Position numbers and translations under genes: made by a program. From assembly GCA_039720395.1 (NCBI GenBank), contig CM077829.1, forward strand, positions 19,307,114-19,371,113: 64,000 nucleotides of DNA, written 5' to 3'. The DNA is from Liquidambar formosana. Taxonomy: Eukaryota > Streptophyta > Magnoliopsida > Saxifragales > Altingiaceae. Of this stretch, positions 12,601 through 26,073 are shown in pieces. Below the pieces are notes generated by a model, which saw only the letters and a list, made by a program, of their open reading frames with translations, was not told the origin of the DNA and made no database searches. Numbering within the stretch: position 1 is the first letter of the stretch; the number at the start of each line of letters is the position of its first letter.

Positions 12601-12803
12601 TATTTTATTTTATCTTTTTATTTTGGGCTGTCAAATTGTTTAAACTTTAAAGGTCTAAAAAGGGTTGGCGGTGGCCATCGTTCATGACTCCACGCAATGG
12701 GCACTTCTATTTCTTGACGCATCTTTTTTGTGTCACCAAGTCTAACAAAACCTTTGAAATTTTTTAACACATCTACACGTACCATACCACAGCATCCCAC
12801 ATT

Positions 12804-12810
12804 TATAAAT
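12804..12810 (+). promoter_or_regulatory. B1 TATA box
   Basis: TATAAAT about 87 bp before the B1 ATG. The surrounding promoter is homologous to that of A1/A2, but the place of the GCC-box reads AGCATCC instead of AGCCGCC, so the ERF core is lost. Confidence 0.6.
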
Positions 12811-12896
12811 GCCTGCCAAGTGCCAACCATCGCCTCTCAACACCCCACAAGCAGACCTTTATAAGCCCGCTAGCTTTCCTCACTTCTAACACCAAA

Positions 12897-13571
12897 ATGA
12901 GTTCCATTCGTAACCTCTCTATTTCCTTCTCCCTTTTCTTCGGCCTATACCTCACCTTCACCCATGCAACCACCTTTGACATTGTGAACCAATGTTCCTA
13001 CACGGTCTGGGCCGCTGCCTCTCCTGGCGGTGGCCGACAACTCACCACAGGCCAAACCTGGACCATCACCCTAAACTCTAGCACCACCGCAGGCAGAATT
13101 TGGGGCCGGACTAATTGCAGCTTTGATGCCAATGGTCAGGGCCAGTGTGAGACCGGCGACTGCAATGGGCTCTTAGAATGCCAAGGCTTTGGTAAACCCC
13201 CTAATACCCTAGCCGAGTTCGCATTGAACCAACCCAGTAACATGGACTACTACGACATTTCTCTCGTCGATGGATTCAACATTCCAATGACCTTTAGCCC
13301 CACCACCAATGTGTGCCCTGCGATCAATTGCACTGGAGACATTAACGAAGATTGTCCGGCGGAGTTGCGGGCTCCCGGTGGCTGTAACAATGCATGCACA
13401 GTTTTTAAGACGGAAGAGTATTGTTGCACTGTTGGGGCTGGGAACTGTGCGCCAAATTCATACTACCAATTCTTCAGGGAAAGGTGCCCAGATGTTTACC
13501 CTCCATATGATCAGCCAAGCCTCTTCATTTGCCCTAGTGGTACCAACTATAAGGTTGTGTTTTGCCCATGA
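12897..13571 (+). CDS. B1: B-type thaumatin-like protein (PR-5, osmotin-like)
   Basis: An intact, intronless 224-residue secreted protein. Residues 1-24 form a signal peptide ending at THA, followed by the mature start [14 protein letters not shown]. The family signature [16 protein letters not shown] is present. I count 16 cysteines, the number that forms eight disulfides in large TLPs. The Arg-Glu-Asp-Asp-Asp acidic-cleft residues lie in [23 protein letters not shown] and TGDIN. There is no C-terminal vacuolar extension after FCP, so secretion to the apoplast is likely. Family members act in antifungal defence and stress response and some bind or cut beta-1,3-glucan; that role here is inference. 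The ATG at 12897 follows a TATA box at a normal distance, and AATAAA lies at 13652. The protein is identical to that of B2. Confidence 0.95.
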   Translation: MSSIRNLSISFSLFFGLYLTFTHATTFDIVNQCSYTVWAAASPGGGRQLTTGQTWTITLNSSTTAGRIWGRTNCSFDANGQGQCETGDCNGLLECQGFGKPPNTLAEFALNQPSNMDYYDISLVDGFNIPMTFSPTTNVCPAINCTGDINEDCPAELRAPGGCNNACTVFKTEEYCCTVGAGNCAPNSYYQFFRERCPDVYPPYDQPSLFICPSGTNYKVVFCP

Positions 13572-13651
13572 GGCTCTTTTGATCGACTGTATACTGTTTT
13601 TTGAATAAGTGCTTATAACAAGTTAATTTCAAACTTGTGCGTCAAGAGGAG

Positions 13652-13657
13652 AATAAA
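13652..13657 (+). terminator. Polyadenylation signal of B1
   Basis: AATAAA 80 bp after the stop codon, kept in B2. Confidence 0.6.
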
Positions 13658-13879
13658 TTAGTGCACATGAATTGCAATTAATGAATTGGCTTTCAGCCTT
13701 TCAAAGTGTTATATTGATGGCCAACTCAATAAGACATGAACAAGTAAGCAACATTGGAGGCTTTCTCGATCATGAAACTTTTACCTTGTTTTTTTAGTGC
13801 ACATGTGACATAATCTTGGGAAATTGGGAATAAATTTAAATTTGGACATGACAAAGACCACTGAAACTTTTTTTTTTTT

Positions 13880-16800
13880 TTTTTTTTTTGTCTTTATCAT
13901 ATAAAATTTTATTATATAGTTATTGTATAAAATAATATAGAAAAGATTTATTTATAATATTGTAATTAACATTGACAAGTAGTACAGAGTATTTATTATC
14001 AACGTGGTTTAATTTGGTGAGGTGAGTTCTATCATTTCAAGTTAAATTAATAAAAGTATGAGGTGAACACCTGTATGTTTTTTGTTTTGAGTTTGAAACC
14101 TGTTTAAGAATCGGCTTGATTCAATTAATTAATTTTTATTTTTATTTTTTGTCAAACAAAGAGTATCCCAAGTTGTTAGGTACGTTTAGATTAATTCTCG
14201 TGATATACAAACCACCCACAATGACCAAAATTTCCATTAATTTCCATTAGTTGATGCTACAATGACCAAAATTTCCATTAATTGTGACATGTAGCTGTAG
14301 TGAGTCCACTTTTATTTGTGGTAGTGATATTTCACCTTTTTTATACGAGATAAAAGTCTATAATGGCGACCGTATATAAGTAAAATCCTACCCTCCCTTC
14401 ATTAAATGTACCATCGATCTCATGATATGCCACGGCTAGAAGACGTGATGGTTCGCAACTTCTCGCTTGGGACTTTTCTCCTCTTTTCAGTCCATTCGTT
14501 CTCGATGCTGATCTACAAATTAGATCACGTGAAATTGTTTAACATTGTATGTGGAAGAGCTATCCTGTCTGATTTATTTATTTATTTCTTCCTTTTTCTT
14601 TTTGTTTTTTCCCCTATAGCTTATCTCCCATGTGTAAATGAAATTAGTCAAGAATTTTCAAACACCAAAAAAAAAAATAAATAAAATAATAATAATAATA
14701 ATAACAACAATAACAATAAAATTAGTGAAGAATTGGTAGTAACGTAGCATTGTCTCTTGCTTCTTTTCTTCCAAAAAGGGACCACCTTGTAGGTGTAATA
14801 ATAAATTTTCAAGATGCGAATTCCAAGATACACATTGTGCCGTTAGAAAGGATTAAGGATTCGTAAAAACTCACTGTGATGCATGAGGTGTTTTGAATTA
14901 TCGATGGGTTTTTGGATGATTAAGATTGAAAAATTAAAAAGTTTTTCATTAAGATTATTTTGATCATTTCAATAGTAATCTTTTAATCTTCAATTTTGAC
15001 CGTCTAAAAACTCATCCGGCAGTTCAAAACACCTTAGCACGCGTGTACACGGTGCCACCGAATCCGAGCTCGATCTTTAGAAACCCACTCTTATATGGTT
15101 CTCACATACAAAAATTTTATTATATAACGTCTTGTAGTTTTATAAAATCTGGCAACCTATTAAAATTGACATTCTTTCTTATTTAACAATGTATGACCAG
15201 AATGATCTGACCTATGAAGCATTAGTTGACACGCATGTTGTGCATTAATAGAATATGTAGTCATTATTTTGAAAAAAATGCAAATATGATTAATTTGAAA
15301 TTCGACACTACATGTTGTGCATGAGTAGAATAGGTAATCCACAAAGTGTCCAAATTATGTAAAAGAAATGTCTCATGTATAAGAATGTTATGATATAAAT
15401 TGCATCATCACATGCATTGAGAGAGTTATATCCCATGCATGGAGACTTGGGAGGGTAAGTGGCAAGAAGAATAGCATTTTTTTGTAAGCAATATGATAGA
15501 CACGAAGGAGGAAATGGCTAGCTAGGGTTGTATAAATTAATCACCTAATGGAGACATAGCACCCATATCATCAGCAATTTCTGAGATTAATATTAACTAG
15601 AGTCATAGATGGAATGGATCCAACCGTAGTGACGTAGTGTAGTCAAGTTACCATTTTCCCATGAAAATCTTCGGAAAAATTTTTCCAAGAAGGCATAGAC
15701 CACATCTTTTCTTTCTTACCAGTCAAACTCAATACCCTTTAAGTAATGTCCAAGGCCTCAAATTATGCAAAAAAAAAAAAAAAAAAAAAAAAAGAAGTTT
15801 GGAAATTGAAAAAAAAATTACAAAATACCGTGAATTGCGGGACAAATTTGAAGTCAAAACTAAAGCTTTTTCCAAGGAAAAATACATTCTACCAGTCCAA
15901 ATTAATAATGCTGTTAAGCAAGGACGGAGGCCGCCGTGTCTCTCATTTTTTTTCCCAAAAATGTTTTACACATTATTTTTTATTTTTTTTATTTTTTTGA
16001 AATTTCAGATTTACGTCACCTAATTGTTTTAATATCCTTAATTTTCTTTCCAGCCTCTCTCATTTTTTTTATTTCTTCTTGCCTATGAAAACTCCAGTCC
16101 TCTTTCTCAATCTCTCATTTTATACCATGCTTTTAAAAAATGAGACCTTGACAAGGATAATTATAAATATATATATTAAATTGAAAGATGATTTATTATT
16201 AGATAATAATTTTTTGTAATTTTTTCTACATCAAAATCACAAGATATGATAAAAGAAAATTTTTAAGCTACACTAACATCCAACTGAAGTTCGTCTCCCT
16301 TTAGCCAAAATCCTTGCTCCATCCCTTGTTAAGCTCTTTGCATAGGAAAACTCACGAAGAATTTAAACTCCAAACAGAGACAAACCACCGCTTAACAATT
16401 ATTAAAAAAGTCATGTTCAAATTGCGTAATGAAATTCTAATGATGGGCCATGAAAGTGTTGAAGGCTTGGATAGTTGGATTACAAAGAAGGTTCATTTAT
16501 CCAAAACATTGATTCCGATTCCAGCTTCTCCATCTACCATATTAAATTTTTGACGTACAAACTACTGATCATGTGCATGTAGGAATCGAAGGAGTCGTTT
16601 GCATTGGGAAATATAAAATTAAAATTGAACTAGTTAAAGATGAGTTTAATGGGTTTTTAATTTTATGATTATTTGGTAAGTTCATTTTTTTTTTATATGA
16701 ATTACACAGAAAACAAGACATTAACACAATTTTCTTATATATTTTTAAAGCCTAGAGGCATTTTATGATAAAAATTAAATAGGATTAACATAGTAGGTGA

Positions 16801-17345
16801 CCAGCCTTATTCTCTTTTTTGTTTGTTCTTTTGCCAAAAAAAAAAATGGGAGAACCTAGCTATGTGCCCATGCAGAGTTGGGACCAATACATTTGCAAAC
16901 CCACGCCTTTGTTTGGGTAAGATATGACACCAGGCTCGAGCGTCATTGACCGTTGATTTAGTTTTCAAAACCCCTAAATAGGCCCTTAAGAAGGGATTAT
17001 ATATACGCTGATACATTTTTTGAATTATTCTTGAATCATTCTCTACATTTTCATCAACCGAATGAAATTTATATATATTGCATATAATTATGTGAGTAGC
17101 AATAGCTCCACTTTCCCAAGTAACTCAAAAGTTTGGAAATATTTTGATGTGAATGGTTTTTTTTTTTTTTTTTTGAATAAATTATTTATTTAAAATACTG
17201 AATGATTTCATGCTTGAATTATGTAGTACCCAAAAAATAAATAAATAAATAAAAGAAAAAAAATGACAAAAAGAATGATTTTCATGTTCGAATATTAGTG
17301 AAATTTTTTTTTTCCGGGTGTAAGAATATTGATTGAAATTTTGAA
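13880..17345. repeat. Intergenic block Y, unit 1 copy 1
   Basis: Non-coding block that matches 18185-24375 in the same unit (with insertions there) and 41115-44645 in unit 2. Landmarks are TTTATCATATAAAATTTTAT near its start and the GAATATATATAT run at its end. Small open frames (14406, 15661, 16314) are rich in homopolymer-encoded runs and not conserved between copies. Confidence 0.75.
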
Positions 17346-18184
17346 TATATATATATAGAGTAATGCTAAGGGGGACGACTAACCTAGGACGAAAATAGGG
17401 GACAAGTAACGGTGGTTACCTAACATTATGTTTGACCCATTTTGTTGAATCTATTCCATATCTAGAATCCCCATATCTAAGGAATCATAGAAACGTTAGT
17501 GCTCTCTTCATGAATTTTTGCCTCCCTTTTTCTAGGGCTTACATCTCCTCCAAATTGGTAACTGATTTCTTTTAGGTTTTCTTTTCTCATATGGGGATAT
17601 CACCGTTTGACGTCAATTGTATCCAGCATCGTGGGAGTTTGCTGTTTGGGGTTTTGCTTCATCTTCAGAACGTTGAAGTCTTCCGACATTAAAATCATAG
17701 CGGTAGCCATAGTCAAGGTTCGTTTATACTGAAAAAATCTTCTTTTTTTTTTTTTTTGTTCGACGGTAGTTTATTATATATAGTGGTTGAGCAATATTAC
17801 ATCTTGTCCGAATTTTTATTCAAGCTATCAGTAATTTGCTGATTGGACTCAACAAATGTCTTCATGATAAGAGACATCTGTTACATCATCATTTGAGAGA
17901 TATCGTGCATCATGGTATCAAAATTCATCCTAAAAGCAGCCATGAACTCGTTAACAATATTTGCATGATCAACTAACGGTTGGCCTTCCATATTCTCATT
18001 TTATGGTGAATTATCTCCTAGGAATTCCAGAGTATCTTCCTGTCTAGACTCTTGGCCTAAATTCTCTTTTCCACATCCTCCACATTTTGGTGGCATGATT
18101 TTGCAAGAAAAATCTCCTAAAAACTGAAAAAACAACACAAATGGAGTCTCACCGGACGTGCCAAAAAGTGTTTCCTCCAAAAAA
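17346..18184 (-). mobile_element. Retrotransposon remnant between two Y blocks
   Basis: About 840 bp unique to unit 1. On the minus strand near 18098 a frame starts MPPKCGGCGKENLG and continues for about 100 residues with two stops, ending around QQITDSLNKNSDK. This resembles the start of a gag frame of a plant LTR element. Just upstream, TTTTTGGCACGTCCGGTGAG looks like the primer-site region between an LTR and gag. No complete LTR or pol is seen. Class and orientation are inference. Confidence 0.3.
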
Positions 18185-19249
18185 AAAATTTCTTTATCAT
18201 ATAAAATTTTATTATATAGTTATTGTATAAAATAATATAAAAAGGATTTATTTATAATATTTTAATTAACATTGACAAGTAGTACTCCATAAATATTATC
18301 AAAGTGGTTTAATTCGGTGAGGTGAGTTCTATCATTTCGAGTTAAATTAAAAGTATGAGGTGAACACATGGTGTATTTTTTTTTTAAAAAGTTTGAAACC
18401 TGTTTAAGAATCGGCTTGATTCAAGTAATTAATTTTTATTTTTATTTTTATTTTTTGTCAAACAAAGAGTATCCCAAGTCATTAGATACGTTCAGACTAA
18501 TCCTCGTGATACATAAATCACCCACAAACCTATGCATCCATTAATGAGGAAACACTTGAACTTAAGACCTACGGTTCTATAATTCAATTAAATTTAACTA
18601 TCCAATTCTTCAATCTTTTACCAAGATCCACATTTTTTATATCTCTCTTGTAGTGAGTCTACTTTTATTTGTTGGTGATATTTCACCTTTTTATATGAGT
18701 CCTTTCAACCCTTTCCCTCCACATTTTCATAGTTCGAGCAAATCGATCTCTCATATCAAACAAAGGGTTAAGTATTTTCTATGGGATGAGAGAGAGGACG
18801 TGTTTCAGAATTCATTCAATTTTTCCATTCACTAAAATACCTTGGGAGTATCAAAATTCAGCTTTTTATTTTCTTTTCTTTCTGATTCTTGGAATTTTTT
18901 TCTTGACTAAAACCCACCAATAGTAAAATTTGAATTTAAAACTCAACCTGACTCAGAAGTCATATTTATTTTCCCTTTGTTCTGAGTGATTTAAAATTCG
19001 AATTTTGGAAGTCTTTGGAGTTTGGACAATAGGACAATGGTGAAAGTTTCCGAATTTTAATGATTTGGGATCCATCAACTTGACTCGGATTTAAAATTCA
19101 TCAAAACTCAGAAGTCATATCTCCCCCTTTGTTATGAGTGATTTAAAATTCGAATTTTGAAAGAGTCTTTATACAATGGGCCACGTGGTGTCTTTGAAGT
19201 CTTTCTCTTATACTAATAATTTTTTTAAATGACTAGTTTTGTCGTTTAT

Positions 19250-20060
19250 GTGAAGCATTTGACATATATAATTATAATATTAATGATATGATATGATAAA
19301 TCAATAAAAATAAAACAAAATACGATTATTACGAGAAGACTCGCTTCTACTTCGATACACTCAGTCCTCGAGTTCGACATGGAAAAGTGTGTTTCAAATC
19401 CAATTATCCAAAATGGAGAACGCTTTTTTTTTTGTTTATTTTTTTGGCTACAAAGACCAAGAGAGCAAACCAGAAAGCAAAGCAAAAACAAACCAACCGA
19501 CAACCAAAAAAACAACAAAAAAAAAAAAAAGGAAAAAACTAGGCCCAACTATAATGGTTAAAACGACAGGCTTCCATAACTAAGCTAAGGAGAGAAGAGG
19601 GCATCCAAGAAACCTGAAAAACCCATTCTGAGAGTCCACTTTGCCATAGCATCAGCTACTCCATTAGTCACTGTTAGAATTTTACAAATAAAAGAAGAGT
19701 TCACCAAACCCAGTTCATAGTGAATATCCGAGATAATGACTTCATAGTGCCAAAGGGCATCCACAGACGATGAGAAAAGATAAATAATGACTTGAGAATC
19801 TCTTTCCACCCAGAATTTGTTCCATAGTTTATCCCTCGTCATCGTAACAGCTCATCTAACTACTTTGGCCCCAGCAACTATTGGATCCACACCTTCAGAA
19901 ATATGGGACCATATTCTTAAAACATTTCTAAAATGATAACGACCCACCCCTACTACGCAACATGATGTTGTCAGTATGCTTTTCTTTAAAGAAAAGTTTA
20001 TTGAGTAGACAGAGTGGATGCCCTTTCCTTTTCTGGTCCTAGGGTCTACCCCACCACCCA
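19250..20060 (-). mobile_element. LINE remnant with RNase H-like domain
   Basis: On the minus strand, 19842-19585 reads WVERDSQVIIYLF...VTNGVADAMAKW for 85 residues. This is the core of the RNase H-like domain at the C-terminus of plant LINE polyproteins and related host proteins (the ERDSQ and NxxADxxA motifs are kept). A further fragment at 20061-19852 ends in ISEGVDPIVAGAKVV. Downstream on the minus strand lies a T-rich 3' tail with a hydrophobic out-of-frame translation like that of the 6480-6665 family. It is a dead fragment with no reverse transcriptase. Confidence 0.5.
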
Positions 20061-20069
20061 ATTTGACTA

Positions 20070-20535
20070 ACCCTGTGTTTGGTTGGGGGGAAAAGAGGAA
20101 GGGAAGGAAAGGGGAGGAAAGAAAAGGGGAGGTATAGGAATAGTTGTGTGTTTGGTTGAGGGGAATGGAGGAAAAGAAGGAAAGGGGGAAGGAAAGGGCA
20201 AATCCTTCTTTTTAAATTTTTTGGAGTCCTTCCAAAAATGGGGGGAAAGAGGGAGGGAAAAGGGGAGAATTGGTCTTAAAATACACATTTACTTCTATGC
20301 TTATTATAATTTATTATTACTACTACATATCTAAGGGCAAAATAGTAAAATTAGTATCTATTCTTTCTATTCCTTTTTTATACCAAACACAGAGGAAGAA
20401 AAATTATCTTTGCTTCCATTTTTTATCCATCAAACCAAACACATAGAAAAAAAAAGATTTCTTTCCTAAGGATGAAAAGTCTACTCCTATTTTTACTTCC
20501 TTCTTCTTTCCATCCTCTCTGCTAAATATAGCATA
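20070..20535. mobile_element. Low-complexity GGAA-rich MITE-like element
   Basis: A purine-rich left half (GGGAAGGAAAGG repeats) faces a pyrimidine-rich right half. The word TGTTTGGTTG occurs twice at the left and its complement AACCAAACACA near 20430. The short frames on both strands are translations of the low-complexity tract, not genes. Family not identified. Confidence 0.35.
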
Positions 20536-20542
20536 AAGAAAA

Positions 20543-21388
20543 GGGTAAATTACAACAAGACCCCCTCTAAAATCTAACTATTACAGATACACCCCCTCAC
20601 GTTTTTAAAATTACACTGACACCCCTTACTTTACAAAATAAACTACAAAGAGACCCCTCCTTCTAACTTCCGTCCATTAATCCGTTAAATCATATTCAAA
20701 TTTTTTCAAAATACCCTAACTACCCTTAGTGGATGATAACTTCCATGTTAAATGCATATAACTCACCAGTCCAATAATTCATCCGATACTTTTGAATTTT
20801 TTAATTATTATTGATAAACAACTAAAAGATAAGATATATATAAGAAAAATGCTAAAAACAATTTAAATTTTCTGTCCAACTGATGTGGCAGCTGTCAAAT
20901 TTGCTGTTTAGAAACAATTATTTATTTAATTAAATTTTTAATTGAATTTGCAAAATAAAAAATAAAAAAATTGATTTGCTAAGTTGCCACCTCATTTGAG
21001 TAAGTAGATATGAGTAAAAAAAAAAAAGAGCTATGTAGCATTACTCATATGTAGAAATAAATAAATAAAATTATTACAATGGAAATGCACGTATAGAGAT
21101 GGCAAATGAAGTGGCAACTTGGCAAATCAATTTTTTTTTTTAATTTTTACACATCAATCAAATAGATAATTGTTTCTAATGAATGTGTTGGACTGATGAG
21201 TTATATGTATTTAACATGGAAGTTGTCATCTAATAAGAGTAATTAGGGTATTTTGAAAAAAATTGGAAGTGATTTAACGGATTATGGACGGAAGTTTTGA
21301 GGGAGGGGGTCTTAATGTAATTTCAGAAACGTGAAGGGGTCTATTTGTAATTATCAGATTTTAGAAGGGGTCTTAATGTAATTTACCC
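20543..21388. mobile_element. Mutator-like foldback element (846 bp)
   Basis: The terminal inverted repeats are long: GGGTAAATTACA on the left and its complement on the right, with matching continuing for more than 150 bp (GACCCCCTCTAAAATCT / AGATTTTAGAAGGGGTC). It is flanked by an exact 9-bp target duplication, TAAAGAAAA, at 20534-20542 and 21389-21397. It encodes no transposase, so it is non-autonomous. It is absent from the other copies of block Y. Confidence 0.85.
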
Positions 21389-24375
21389 TAAAGAAAAAGA
21401 CTAGACAGAAAAACAGATTAGACAGAGAGGCACAGAGGACACTCACTTTTCAGCTGTGGTCCTTGGCTGCTGTGAAGCACGTGAGTGAGAGAGAGGCAAC
21501 GAAGCAGGAGGGAGTTAAACGGATGGCCACTTTCAGTCGTAAGTGCATCAAATATTGACGGAACAAAAGAAAGTGTATGAATTATGATCACGTGAAAGTT
21601 TGGTACGCCTATAGCTTATCTCCCATGTGTGAAAATGAAATTAGTCAAGAATTTTCAAACCACACAAAAAAAAAAAAGAAAAAAAAAATGAAATTAGTCA
21701 AGAATTGATAGTAACGTAACATTGTCCCTTGCTTCTTTTCTTCCAAAAAGGGGCCACCTTGTAGGTGTAACAATAAATTTTCAAGGTATGAATTTCAAGA
21801 TACACATTGTGCCGTAAGAAAGGATTAAGGATTCGTAAAAACTCACTGTGATGCATGAGGTGTTTTGAATTATCGATAGGTTTTTGAATGATTAAGATTG
21901 AAAAATTAAAAAGTTGTCGTTAAAATTATTTTGATCATTTTAATAGTAATTGTTTAATCTACAATCTTGACCATCTAAAAATTCATCCAACGACTCAAAA
22001 CATCTTAGCACGGTGCCATCGAATCCAAGCTCAATGTTTAGAAAGCCACTCCTATATGGTTCTCACATACAAAAATTTTATTATATAACGTCTTGCAGTT
22101 TTGTAAAATTTGGTAACCTATTAAAACTGAGAGTCTTTCTTATTTAATAATGTTCGACCAGAATGATCTGACCTATGAAACATTAGTTGACATGCATGTT
22201 GTGCATTAGTAGAATAGCTAGGTAATCCTTATTTCGAATAAAAATACAAATCTGATTAATTTGAAATTCGACACACATGTTGTGCATGAGTAGAATAGGT
22301 AATCCATAAAGTGTCCAAATTATGTAAAAAAAAATTATCTTATATATAAGAATGTTATGATATAAATTATATCAGCACATGCATTGAGAGAGTTGTATCC
22401 CATACTTCGAGACTTGGGAAAAGGGAAGTGGCAAGAAGAATAGCATTTTTTTTGTAAGCAATATGATAGACACGAAGGAGGAAATGGATAGGGTTGTATA
22501 AATTAATCACCTAATGGAGGCACAGCCCCCATATCATCAAAAATTTTTGAGATTAAATATTAACTTGTCATAGATGGAGTGGGTCCAACCGTAGTGTAGT
22601 CAAGTTGACATTTTCTCATGATAATCTTTGGACAATTTATTCCAAGAAGGCATAGACCACATCTTTTCTTTCTTACCGGTCAAACTCAATACCTCAAATT
22701 ATGCGAAAAATGGGAGACTAGTTCCAGTACGGTATGGTTCTCAATGTACTTAACTGTCAAAAAAAAAAAAAATCTACGGAAGTCGAGGAGGTTAGCTAGT
22801 CGTTTTGGAAATAGAAAAAAATAACAAAACACCATGGATTGCTGGGCAAATTTGAAGTCAAAACTAAAGCTTTTTCCAGGAAACTACATTCTAGCAGTCC
22901 ATGCTGTTAAGCAAGTACCGAGGCAGCTCATCTGCTCATTCTAGGGGCAACCGCCTCCCCTCATTTTTTCCCAAAAAAGTTTCACATTAATTTTTATTTA
23001 TTTACTTTTTTTTTTTATTATATATATTTCAGATTTACGTCACCTAATTGTTTTAATATCCTTTATTTTCTTTCCGGTCCCTCTCATTTTTTATTTTTTC
23101 TTGCTTATAAAAACCCCAGTCCTCTTTCTCAATCTCTCATTTTATACTATGCTTTCAAAAAATGAAACCTTGTCAAGGATAGTTGTAAATATATTAACTT
23201 GAAAGATGATTTATAATTGGATTATAATTTTTTGTAATTTTTTCAACATCAAAATCATAAGATAAAAGAAAATTTTTGAACCATACTAACATCCAACTAA
23301 AGTTCGTCTCTAGCCAAATTCCTAACTCCGTCCCTTGTTAAGCTCTTTGCATAGGAAAACTCATGAAGAATTTAAACTCCAAACATAGACAAACCACTGC
23401 CTAACAATTATTTAAAAAGTCATGTCCAAATTGCTAATTAAGATGGAGTCGTTAATCCTTATGATGGGCCATGAAAGTGTTGAAGGCTTGGATTACAAAG
23501 AAGGTTCATTTATCCAAAACATTGAATTCCGATTCTAGCTTCCCCATCTACCATATTAAATTCTTGACGTACAAACTACTGATCATGTGCATGTAGAAAT
23601 CGAAGGAGTCGTTTGCATTGGGAAATATAAAATAAAAATTCAACTAGTTAAAGATGAGTTTAATGGGTTTTAATTTTATGATTATTTGGTAAGTTCATTT
23701 TTTGTATGAATTATCTAGAAAACAAGAAATTAACACAATTTTCTTATATATTTTTAAAGCTTAGAGACATTTTATGATAAAAATTAAATAGGATAAACAG
23801 AGTGGATGACCAACCTTATTCCCTTTTTTGTTTGTTCTTTTGCCAAAAAAATGGGAGAACCTAGTTATGTGCCCATGCAGAGTTGGGACCAATACATTTG
23901 CAAACCCACACCCTTGTTTGGGTGAGATATGACACCATGCTCGAGCGTCATTGACGGTTGATTAAGTTTTCAAAACCCCTAAATAGGCCCTTAAGAAGGG
24001 ATAATATATATGCTCATACATTTTTTGAATTATTCTTGAATCAATATTCTCTACATTTTCGATCATCAACCGAATGAAATTTATATATATTGCATATAAT
24101 TATGTGAGTACGTTGCAATAGCTCCACTTTCCCAAGTAACTCAAAAGTTCGGCAATATTTTGATGTGAAAGGTTTTTTTTTTTTTTTAATAAATTATTTA
24201 TTTAAAATACTGAATGGTTTTCATGCTTGACTTATGTAGTACCAAAAAAATATATATATATAAATAAATAAAAGAAAAGAAAAGAAAAAAAAATGAGAAA
24301 AAGAATGATTTTCATGTTCGAATATTAGTGATTTTTTTTTGCCGGGTGTAAGAATATTGTTGAAATTTTGAATAT

Positions 24376-25980
24376 ATATATGTTAGTGATTATTAGGTTA
24401 CTTAACATGTTTTGATAGTGATTGTTAGGTTAATTAGCATCTCTTGATTTTGTTGGTATTAGTTCGTGCATTCGAGACTAAAACATATATGAGTGTGTGG
24501 GTCATACAATACTATCCAATGATGCACAATGTACACCGTATTGATATAAGAAAATCAACACGTACTCATTATGATTGGTGTGTTGCCAACATACGATCAA
24601 ATTATTGCGTGCATGACTAATAACACACTAGTCGTGCCATGCGATCGTGACGATAGGGTACTATTATAAATATATAATACCAAATCTTTTCCAGTAACCG
24701 ACATCATAATAAAATGAACAAGAAGTCCAATGGTGACATTAGACTATGGCCCGAGAAGAAGACTTGTGGTCCAAAAGCAGGTTAATCACGTCTCCTATGC
24801 GAAGCCGCGGACAGTAGGGCTGTAGTTTCTTTCAATCTTTCTCGACTCTTCCTCTTCCATGTTTATGTTTTGCATCATTACAGCTGTGCGGCCCAGACTC
24901 ACGCTGTCCCAGTTGATACAATCTTACGTGGAATGATAATTTATGTATCTGAATAGGTCCCCATCGACCGACACAATTGAGATCTATCTAAACGATAGAA
25001 ATGTTATTTTACCTTTCTTAGTGTTCATGACTTCATCTGACCATGCAAGGCCACCAACGGTCCCATCTAAAAATATTTTAAGTGTATAATTCTATTAATT
25101 TTGACACAGAATCTGGATTTACATTAGATTAGATGCTACAATCATCAAATAGTAAACTCATTGATCTATTAATTGAGATGTATCATGCATGCAGTGACTC
25201 CTGTGCATGGCCACCTTTTTTACTAGCTCAGACAAATTAACCCTATGATATATAGCAACTGTATAAAAGCAAAATCCTTCCCTTGTATCTTCTCATGATA
25301 TGCACGCAGTGGCTAGAAGAAGACACAATGGTTTGATACTGAGAATCATTCTATCCACTTCTCCCTTTGAGACTTTTCAAATCTCCAAGGACCATCAGTT
25401 TCTTTCCGGCGGGCTACCTACTGTGGAAAGAATAATAATTGCATGCCAGAGAGCATATCCAATCTAATTTTTATATTTTTATTTTCTATTGATTTCCATA
25501 AAAAATGTTAGAGTTGATAACTAGCGCGCAATTTCTTGTCTCTTAGTTTTTTATTTGAGAAAGGTTACGAAAATACACCCTCATTGGTACATTGACAAGT
25601 TTTCTAAATGTGAAGAAATATTGTATGAATTTTAATTTGATTGAGAGATATGTATAATTGAAATAATGGACTTTACAAGAGAATTCCTCTAACAAAAATT
25701 TACTAAAAATATCATGTGTAGTTTTCAATCACACAGCACGTACTTTTCAAAATTTGATGTTCTCTTTCTTCAACAATATTCTTCATGCCATTAAAAATTG
25801 ATTGGCCTGGACGTATGAGGCTATTTTAGTGAGATTGGTAGATAGACCTGCCCATTATTTTTTCTAGCCCCACTTGACTTGTCTTCGTTTTCCAAAGACC
25901 ACCCAAATGATATTGTCATATTTCAAAATTCCTAGAAATATTTATCACCTCATCAAGACCGTACGCCAGCCCATAGTCAC
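24376..25980. other. Upstream intergenic DNA of C1
   Basis: Paralogous to 44650-46700 upstream of C2, but without the Helitron and MITE found there. It supplies the empty target sites that date those insertions. No coding sequence is seen. Confidence 0.65.
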
Positions 25981-25990
25981 CCCCCTCCCC

Positions 25991-25998
25991 TATAAAAA
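25991..25998 (+). promoter_or_regulatory. C1 TATA box
   Basis: TATAAAAA 83 bp before the ATG, in a C-rich core promoter (CCCCTCCCC before, CCCCCCC after). The C2 promoter at 46709 is the same in design and unlike the A/B promoters. Confidence 0.6.
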
Positions 25999-26073
25999 CC
26001 CCCCCTCACTTCCTCACAAACACCACACTACTATACTATAATACCCATTTAGCTGATATATCTTCCTCCCAAC

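Larger units (their letters stand above)
18185..24375. repeat. Intergenic block Y, unit 1 copy 2, with insertions
   Basis: A second copy of block Y, inflated by about 2.8 kb of inserted DNA between roughly 18760 and 21600 (LINE remnant, low-complexity element, Mutator-like foldback). Matching resumes near 21605 (TAGCTTATCTCCCATGTGTG) and runs to the AT tract near 24375. No gene is supported. Confidence 0.7.

Noticed and set aside
20083..20334. Gly/Lys-rich open frame and its Pro/Ser-rich antisense partner
   Set aside because: Both are translations of a GGAA low-complexity tract.
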